A stretch of 64,000 nucleotides of DNA from Paragorgia papillata (Eukaryota; Cnidaria; Anthozoa; Scleralcyonacea; Coralliidae): assembly GCA_035771165.1 (NCBI GenBank), contig JAWNZC010000351.1, forward strand, positions 7,447,501 to 7,511,500. The letters are read 5' to 3'. The notes beneath the pieces are model-generated. The model ran no database searches, was not told the DNA's origin, and saw nothing but the letters and a program-made list of their open reading frames with translations. The position numbers and the translations under genes are program-made. Positions 56,230 through 64,000 of the stretch are shown here, piece after piece; within the stretch, counting starts at the first letter, position 1, and each line of letters starts with the position of its first letter.

Positions 56230-56660
56230 TCTCACCTCTGGAGTTAAGCCCGGTCGAAGGGGGTTAGTACTCGGATGGGTGAGTTCACGTGAGTATATAG
56301 TTCACTTGAGTAGAGTTGTTGATTATCTCTTGTGCCTCGAAGGTTTTTCACCGGGTTCTCTGGTTTTCCTCCCTCCGCAAAATCAATACCATCAGAGATA
56401 GGAGTGGCGTCTACCCCTGCCTTAAGCCCTAATGAAACGAGAACGCAAGTCATCGCAAGTTGGCAGTCACGAATTTCTGTGGCGGTCGTTCGAACACCCA
56501 AACTAACAAAATAAAGGTTTCATGAGTGTTTTAAACAAGTTTTAACTTTGTCACGGTACATGATATTTTCGGGAAAGTATTCAGAGCGGACGGCTGAGAT
56601 AGCGTGAGTGCCAACTTGCGATGACTTGCGTTCTCGTTTGATTAGGCTTATTAGGGTAGT
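56230..56660 (+). repeat. 5S-rRNA-like SINE
   Basis: GAGTTAAGCCCGGTCG followed by GGGTTAGTACTCGGATGGGTGA matches the 5S rRNA internal promoter (A-box and C-box regions). Downstream GGTTTTTCACCGGGTTCTCT and TTTTCCTCCCTCCGCAAAAT resemble the body of 5S-derived SINEs as I recall them. A palindrome pairs ACGAGAACGCAAGTCATCGC (56437) with its inverse at about 56620. Confidence 0.7.
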
Positions 56661-57057
56661 AGCCAAAGAAAGAGGAGCCTTCTGGCTGACTCCGATTGCG
56701 GTCGACCAACTCAACTCAACTTCAAAGGTTTAGGACAGGCAAACGTGATCGGTTATTTTATTTGTTCTTGCGTGGTTTTTTTTTGTGATATTTGTGATAC
56801 CATGTTGATGATATGCATGCAAATGTCCATGCTCGCAAGTTATTTAAGAAAACGTTTTCTAAGTCAAAGATGGGGATAAAACATGTAGTTCTTGTCAGCA
56901 GTGAGATGCTCTTACAACTGAATACATGTTGCTCAAACGACCTTTTTAAATAAGACCTTAAAGGCATACACGCATATTTGCAATAATTATGAATAAGAGA
57001 TTATGTATACGTTTGCAATAATTATCAATAATATATTACGTGTACGTTTGTAATAAA

Positions 57058-57373
57058 TAGAGAATAATACATGGATGTGCGGAAATATGAAATTTATTTC
57101 GAGTGTTGACCAGGATATCTCACGAGTGAGCGAAGCGAACGAGTGACATATCCTGTTCAACACGAGAAATAAATTTCATATTTCCAAGCATCCATGTATT
57201 GTTCTGTTTATTATATAAAAAAATTGTCCTATTGCCTTGCAAAAATTGCATTAAACTATAATGCTGATTCAGCGATAATCGTCACATGTGCGATTATCAT
57301 AAATAATCGCACATGTGAGATTATCACTTTTATTAGTGGCGGAAAAATCAATAAAACACTCTATTTTATATAA
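57058..57373. repeat. Foldback repeat, reverse copy
   Basis: Nearly the exact reverse complement of 49511-49838 (for example GAGTGAGCGAAGCGAACGAG and GAAATAAATTTCATATTTCC). The inter-copy distance is about 7.2 kb. Confidence 0.87.
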
Positions 57374-57989
57374 TAATTATCAATAATACATAAGTGCAGC
57401 ATAACAAAATTAATGGTCAGACAATTTGTCCGGACAATAAAATTACAGATTTTGATCTTAAATCGTTTTACGCGGTTGCGGTTATCTTGTTTGATATTAT
57501 ATGTCTCCGTTTTTGTGAATATTGCATTATCAAAAATAATTCGATCATTGTTCGCGTTTGTTGTAGTACAACGGGGTACGCGAAATTGATGAAATTGTAG
57601 AAAATTTAATTCAATATAATTCTGGGTCTTTCTCTTAATCCTCGTACAAGAAATCTTATATAACTTGATTAGAAGCTAAAGTGGTAAAATGTAATTATGA
57701 TTTACCTGCGTGGCGGACAACTGAATCGTTATAAATTAACGCGCGGTATTCCGGTGGTTTGGGGCTGCTTAAGTTAGCACCTCAGTTTTTTTCTCAGCAA
57801 GAAATCTATCGTACATAATATTTAAATCTAGTGCTAGCGCTACCCTCTAAATATTATATAAAAAAAGAACTCAAACATTTAGTGCGGTACAAAGTGTAAT
57901 CCCGTAGGATTTGCGTGCTAAAGTTAATTTTCTTTCTTTTTTCAGTTCAAATTTTCAACCCTTCGATTTACAGGGGGGGGGGTCGGAGA

Positions 57990-58380
57990 CATGGATAATA
58001 AGAGTGGTATGAAGTGTCATGAAAACAGCTCCCGTAGGATTTGCATAGCCTCCTCCGCAGGCAACTCTTTTGTTTTCTCCTGGAAAAAGGGGAAGGAATG
58101 CCGTGTGTCACACATATCCCACATGTCCCCTGATCAAAAGCGAGGGCCCAAAAGAGTTGCCTGCGGAGGAGGCTAGGATTTGCATGCAAAACTGATTTTT
58201 GTTTCATTATTGAGTTGACTAGGTGTCAAATTATCGGAAAATGCAATTCAAATTTTCCGACCCCTCAACCTCCCTGGATATTGAGAGGTCGAAAATTTGA
58301 ACTCCGTCATTTTCCGATAGTTTGACATCTAGTCAATTCAAAAAAGAAAAAAGATTTTTTCATGACACTTCATACCACAC
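57990..58380. repeat. Nested palindrome
   Basis: GTGGTATGAAGTGTCATGAA near 58001 pairs with TTCATGACACTTCATACCAC near 58357. A further inverted pair (TGACTAGGTGTCAAATTATC and its inverse) lies at about 58215-58338. It encloses the MITE at 58047-58174. Confidence 0.75.
58047..58174. mobile_element. MITE with 26-bp perfect ends and 11-bp duplication
   Basis: 128 bp, AGCCTCCTCCGCAGGCAACT at the left with its perfect inverse at the right (26 bp in all). Both sides carry AGGATTTGCAT (58036-58046, 58175-58185). The duplication length points to a Mutator-like group. It sits inside a larger palindrome (57990-58380). Confidence 0.83.
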
Positions 58381-58725
58381 TATTAACATGACTGATTTTT
58401 GGGAAAAGTTAATCGGAAATCGAGAACGTTGACTCTCTAGATTAATGACATATTGACATATAGTGAGTGATCGCGGTAAACCTTTTATTTTTTAATAAAT
58501 TTGCTGCATTAAATGGCGTCAGACTGTCGGTGTAAATAAGTTGCTCGAAGCTATATTTCCACAAAAAATAACTGCCGCGAAACATTCATATTTTCCCCAC
58601 TCCTTTGACAAATGTACTACTTATCCTGCGGGCGTGTAGACAAAGAATAGCGGATGTTCAAGCGGAATAGTAGATTTCTAAAAATACTATTACAACTGTA
58701 GTACTTGAGTAGTGCCGAAAATATT

Positions 58726-58770
58726 GAACGTAGTTTCTAACGTTTCAAGCGAAGGCCCTTCGTCAGAGAG
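58726..58770 (-). other. Conserved structured motif, copy 2
   Basis: Minus strand reads CTGACGAAGGGCCTTCGCTT then GAAACGTTAG and AACTACGTTC, close to 54704-54745. Function unknown. Confidence 0.5.
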
Positions 58771-59448
58771 AAACGTAAAGAGTGTAAACAAACAACGAGC
58801 TTATATAAGGAAGATAATCATGTGACCAAACATTATCCAATCAGATAAAAATAACAATAACAAATTAATAATTTGAGGCGAAAAAATTAGCCAATCAGAG
58901 CAAAATAACAATAACAAATCAATAATGAGATGCAAAAGACATTTGCTATTCCCACCGTCGATGAGCAAAATAAGGAGGGGGTGTAAAATCAACGCGAAAA
59001 TTGATCTTAGCTGTATGCAGATATAGGTTATACGGCAGAAATTTACGGTCCTTTTGACATGCCTTTCGATAGGAAGTAAGAATGATTAGCCCCCGGTCTT
59101 TCCTTTCCTTACGTGTACGTTCGGGTAACTTGCGCGTTTTGAAAAACATCAAAATGAAACTTGTCGCAAAATCAAAAACAAATTTTACCTTGGCCGGACA
59201 TTTTGATCGGGCATTTCCCCGTGATAAATAAACTTGTCGAGCTTTACCCAGAGTAAAATAGAAAAATGCCATTTCGACCGAAATAGATTAACAAAAAATC
59301 TCTCTGAGAATACCGGAATTGGAATCGATAATTAGCCGAATCGTATTTTTAGATCGCTAAATCAATTGTTTATGTCTGAAAATTAATCCTCTTCTTCTGC
59401 TCTTACAAGCCATTGGTATGACTCTGGACACGTTTTGTTATACACCAT

Positions 59449-59689
59449 GGGCCGGTTGTACGAAGCCCGGATAGCGCTATTCACTGGATAGCGATTTTTT
59501 CAACTTTCGTAAAAATGGCCGAAGAGCTGTGAAACTACGGATCTGGAGCCCACAATAGATCTTAAAAACTTCAGTTTATAAATACCAAATCCTAATCTGA
59601 GGTCATAACAATCAACGGCCAATTTAACGAAGGTTGAAAAAATCGCTATCCAGTGGATAGCGCTATCCGGCCTTCGTACAACCGGCCCC
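59449..59689. mobile_element. Palindromic MITE
   Basis: GGGCCGGTTGTACGAAGCCC at the left pairs with CGGCCTTCGTACAACCGGCCCC at the right, with inner GATAGCGCTA/TAGCGCTATC arms. 241 bp. No clear target duplication. A diverged end lies at about 40000. Confidence 0.78.
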
Positions 59690-60287
59690 TGAAGTTTATA
59701 AAGTAGATTCCAAAAAAATAAGTTAAAAAACAGTAATTAATAAAGCCACCTGCATAGAACCCATACATATAGTGACACTTTTAACTCTTCGTTTCAACCA
59801 CTATAATGACTATATATAGTAGTATGCAGACAAATGATACAATAGTGCGGCGCAAAAATTTGCAAGTAGTAGTATATGACCACAACGGCACGAACGTTTT
59901 GAGCATAAAATAAACAAGACGCCTGCTCAGGCGTTCACTCGGGCTACTGATTTCTGCATATATTGGCGTAGCCTTCACACATCTAGAAAACCTGCGGAAC
60001 AGCGTGCGCATATTAAGGGTTTGTTAAAAAGTACAAAACTCTCAGAAGCAATCATTAAGCAGTGTAGTTATGTAGAACCGCTCTGAAACTGTGTAATTGG
60101 ACAGTTAGACGTAATTCTGATTGTCGATTTTCGTGTATTAAACTCTGAAGGTTCGGATATAGAATTCATGTAAATCGTACCAACAGAAAATATTTAAACA
60201 TGTTTTGAAACACATTTCCAAATGTAATACGACACCTTCATGATAGGCGACTTGTAGACGACTAACATATCTAAACATATTTTTTAC

Positions 60288-61653
60288 ATTATTCGGTGCC
60301 TACCACCTGCGTTTCGTAGTTGATGGACCAAGCAGCAAGGCGTTTAATACTAGGTAAACAGTACGTATATGTTCTTTGATATTCTGCGGCTCTTTCTTGT
60401 GTCTCTAGTCCTCAAGTCAACGATGTCAAGTGTCAACACGGCATTTTCTCGCGTCTGTAATAAATTCGTCTGTTCTGTCTTCATGAACAAACCTTGCTAG
60501 CAACATTACTTATCAACTACCGATGAATTCACCAATACCGTCGGAAAACACTTCAACCCAACTCAATCAAAGGCAAAGCTGTCGAAAAGAAAGAACTCGA
60601 AAAATCGAGCATGCAACATGCCTTCCAGTTTCGCAAGGACTGACGGGATGATGCAATAATGCCATTTTGTGGAACCCCCAAAGAAAAGCCGAAACCTAGA
60701 CTCGACCTACCATAGGCAGCCCGAGTAATAAAGATGAGGCAAACACTAGAATTGCTGAATAGATTGAATTAACTCAGTTTTTCTAGGCGGCAATCAGACC
60801 CCGTAAACTCTGGCAACGCCAGACAATTTTACTCATCATAAGAAAAATCCACCGACGGGCAATCGGTGACTACTTTCAGCTGGTTCCACCCACACGATGG
60901 CTGACAGCTGCAAAATTGTGTTTTAAAAAGACTGTTCAACTGTCGAGACTAATTACAGCAATGTAACAATGATTGATTGGATTTTGGCATCAACAAAAAA
61001 AATATTAAAAAAATTAATAGCGATGTTGCCATGTTTTCTCTTGTTTTCTTTTTCATCTTCCGCTTTTCAGCTTTAAATGTTCGCCCACACTCATTACACA
61101 CTTGACTAGCGGTTCTCCCCCCGAGCTGTTTGTTCGCCGACCGACGATTAAGAAATTTTTATATCTCTTTATTACAACTTGTTCATCTCTCGTGTATTTA
61201 ATTGGTCATTTCTTTTCGACACGCCCTTTTCCCCTATATATCGTACATGTACTGTAATTATATACACATTTATTATAAGGAGAAGAGTATTTTACTAGCG
61301 ACTAAAACACTCGTAGAATCCATATTTCACTACATCCAGGAACCGAGTGGCGTATTTCTCGTATGTAACGCTCGCGAGTGACATATGTTTACGCCTTTTG
61401 CTGTAAGTTTCGAATCAAGTACATTTGAGCCAGTAACTTCTCTTATTCAGTTTTTCACGTAAAATGACGTATTCGAATAAGCTGTTGTATTTTTCATTTG
61501 TATCAGTTTCTAAAAGTTTTATGTCAAGCGGTTGTAGTTTTTACATTAAACCCAGTTTATCAACATCACTTCCACGCATAATTTCATTGTCCATATAATA
61601 AATATGCGCGCTCACTCATGAGAGATTGTCCTTGCCACTCGAACAGAAAATCC
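60288..61653. repeat. 1.37-kb direct repeat, copy 1
   Basis: Begins ATTATTCGGTGCCTACCACC and is nearly identical to the sequence 2346 bases further right. Differences include a few substitutions and a 7-base gain in copy 2 (near 63690). No long ORF. Confidence 0.93.
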
Positions 61654-61847
61654 ATATCTTCTCGCCACCGTGTAATATCCCCTTTATATACACCCTTGAT
61701 ATACACTATACGTACTATACGGCATACAGTGTACACCATACAGTAAGTCCTATTTTATTTTTAGGCTCAACGATTTACTCTGATAAAAGATTTGGCATTA
61801 AAAACCGAGAATACCTCGTCCTTTAAATTTTAAAATCTCGGCAACTA

Positions 61848-61928
61848 CAATCCTGGCCAAATGGCCTTGGGAAACCAAGTGAAAATCGGCAAAAACGGCA
61901 AAGTGCCCCAAAATTTTGACCAGAACTG
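61848..61928. mobile_element. Short Tc1/mariner-like end pair
   Basis: CAATCCTGGCCAAATGG on the left and CCAAAATTTTGACCAGAACTG on the right are imperfect inverted repeats, TA on both sides. Only 81 bp, probably an internally deleted remnant. Confidence 0.6.
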
Positions 61929-61934
61929 TAGTCG

Positions 61935-62215
61935 CCACATTGTCAGACGTTATATTCCTACATGTATACTTTACGTTGATAAACGTTAAGTTATGTTATG
62001 AGACATTATGCTACGTTGTGAAGTGTTGCGCTAAATTCTCGAAACGTCAGGCTACATTGTGAGACGTGATGCCAAGTTTTATGTTACCCTACGTTGTGAG
62101 GCGAGACGCTACGTAAAGTTACGAGACATTATATGATACTGTACGTTGGAACAAGTTACACTACTGTACTTTATGAGAGGCTCGTGTTACGCGACTTTAT
62201 AAAATGTTACGTCGC
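61935..62215. repeat. Degenerate short-period tandem repeat
   Basis: Recurrent TACGTTGTGA, GAGACATTAT, GAGACGTGAT and GTTACG steps at roughly 15-25 base intervals. Old minisatellite. Confidence 0.55.
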
Positions 62216-62633
62216 CTTCACGATCGAGAATCGCATAGAAAATCGGCCACTTTCATGGGGCAGTTCGCAGGTCACGTGCGTGCTGGCTCAGTGAGTTGTC
62301 TGCCGAAGCTTGATGAAATTTACTAAATTCTAAACACACACACACACACGCGCGCAAAGCAATAACAAGTGAACTGTCCATATATAACCAAAAACAACAT
62401 CAAGACAAAGAAAAAATCAATCAAAGTTATCTGATAGTTGAGATCTTTATTCACCCTCCATAGTTGATTGGGTTTGTTTTATGTCAAATCGTCACTCGTC
62501 AAGTATACTTTCCACGACTGATTCGAACTTTAAAACCGTTTTAAAGGCCAACAAAAAATCTGCCAACAAAACAACCCGACTTCCTTTGGGGAAGTTTTGG
62601 GGAATATTTCATTGGGGAATATTTCATTAGGTG

Positions 62634-64000
62634 ATTATTCGGTGCCTACCACCTGCGTTTCGTAGTTGATGGACCAAGCAGCAAGGCGTTTAATACTAGG
62701 TAAACAGTACGTATATGTTCTTTGATATTCTGCGGCTCTTTCTTGTGTCTCTAGTCCTCAAGTCAACGATGTCAAGTGTCAACACGGCATTTTCTCGCGT
62801 CTGTAATAAATTCGTCAGTTCTGTCTTCATGAACAAACCTTGCTAGCAACATTACTTATCAACTACCGATGAATTCACCAATACCGTCGGAAAACACTTC
62901 AACCCAACTCGATCAAAGGCAAAGCTGTCGAAAAGAAAGAACTCGAAAAATCGAGCATGCAACATGCCTTCCAGTTTCGCAAGGACTGACGGGATGATGA
63001 AATAATGCCATTTTGTGGAACCCCCAAAGAAAAGCCAAAACCTAGACTCGGCTTACCATAGGTAGCCCGAGTAATAAAGATGAGGCAAACACTAGAATTG
63101 CTGAATAGATTGAATTAACTCAGTTTTTCTAGGCGGCAATCAGACCCCGTAAACTCTGGCAACGCCAGACAATTTTACTCATCATAAGAAAAATCCACCG
63201 ACGGGCAATCGGTGACTACTTTCAGCTGGTTCCACCCACACGATGGCTGACAGCTGCAAAATTGTGTTTTAAAAAGACTGTTCAACTGTCGAGACTAATT
63301 ACAGCAATGTAACAATGATTGATTGGATTTTGGCATCAACAAAAAAAATATTTAAAAAATTAATAGCGATGTTGCTATGTTTTCTCTTGTTTTCTTTTTC
63401 ATCTTCCGCTTTTCAGCTTTAAATGTTCGCCCACACTCATTACACACTTGACTAGCGGTTCTCCCCCCGAGCTGTTTGTTCGCCGACCGACGATTAAGAA
63501 ATTTTTATATCTCTTTATTACAACTTGTTCATCTCTCGTGTATTTAATTGGTCATTTCTTTTCGACACGCCCTTTTCCCCTATATATCGTACATGTACTG
63601 TAATTATATACACATTTATTATAAGGAGAAGAGTATTTTACTAGCGACTAAAACACTCGTAGAATCCATATTTCACTACATCCGGGAACCGTCAACCGAG
63701 TGGCGTATTTCTCGTATGTAACGCTCGCGAGTGACATATGTTTACGCCTTTTGCTGTAAGTTTCGAATCAAGTAAATTTGAGCCAGTAACTTCCCTTATT
63801 CAGTTTTTCACGTAAAATGACGTATTCGAATAAGCTGTTGTATTTTTCATTTGTATCAGTTTCTAAAAGTTTTATGTCAAGCGGTTGTAGTTTTTACATT
63901 AAACCCAGTTTATCAACATCACTTCCACGCATAATTTCATTGTCCATATAATAAATATGCGCGCTCACTCATGAGATATTGTCCTTGCCACTCGAACAGA
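62634..64000. repeat. 1.37-kb direct repeat, copy 2 (cut by window edge)
   Basis: Same orientation as 60288-61653 and still matching at the last base, so the full repeat may be longer, up to the 2.35-kb period. Confidence 0.93.

Noticed and set aside
58946..59272. 108-residue minus-strand ORF rich in Lys/Arg
   Set aside because: No family recognised and low-complexity context; insufficient support for a gene.
60288..64000. LTR retrotransposon
   Set aside because: Direct repeats are present, but there are no TG/CA ends, primer site or coding region that I can show; left as an open alternative.

Overview
This window is nuclear DNA from an invertebrate animal, most likely an anthozoan cnidarian (coral or sea anemone). 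It is AT-rich, its genes are split by GT-AG introns, and the protein families are metazoan: an adhesion GPCR, a KLHL1/4/5-type BTB-kelch protein, RAB9 and UBL3. The space between exons is packed with short inverted-repeat DNA transposons and simple repeats. The cnidarian assignment is inference from this texture; no species-level marker was seen.

Layout. (1) About 1-20.3 kb, plus strand: the last 16 exons of an adhesion GPCR (TSP1, CUB, GAIN/GPS, seven helices, acidic tail). Its 5' exons lie left of the window. Its introns hold several MITEs and four large microsatellites. (2) 20.3-24.9 kb: intergenic, with a 1.73-kb Tc1 element whose DD34E transposase ORF (347 aa) is intact, inserted in an older TTAA-flanked MITE. 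(3) 25.2-35.7 kb, minus strand: a complete four-exon KLHL1/4/5-like gene (578 aa from the first in-frame ATG), with foldback elements in its introns. (4) 36-38.9 kb: MITEs. (5) 39.06-39.68 kb, plus strand: an intronless RAB9-like GTPase gene (206 aa). (6) 40-51 kb: repeats, including hAT-, Harbinger- and TTAA-type non-autonomous elements, a head-to-head pair of tRNA-like sequences and a 268-bp tandem duplication. (7) 51.6-53.4 kb, minus strand: two internal exons of a UBL3-like gene, each too short to stand out as an ORF; its first and last exons were not found. (8) 53.5-64 kb: repeats, including a MITE expanded by a 51-bp minisatellite, a broken non-LTR retrotransposon 3' end, a 5S-rRNA-like SINE and a 1.37-kb direct repeat whose second copy runs off the right edge.

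The host genes do not form an operon or an obvious pathway; they are independent animal genes (cell-surface receptor, likely CUL3 adaptor, late-endosome trafficking, membrane-anchored ubiquitin-like protein). I found no CRISPR array, prokaryotic-type system or functional tRNA/rRNA gene. The most notable points are a receptor whose GPS cleavage residue is glycine, an apparently intact Tc1 inside a nested transposon stack, the UBL3 exons, and several MITE families with readable target-site duplications. All exon boundaries come from splice consensus, reading-phase continuity and remembered family similarity, not from transcripts or database searches.
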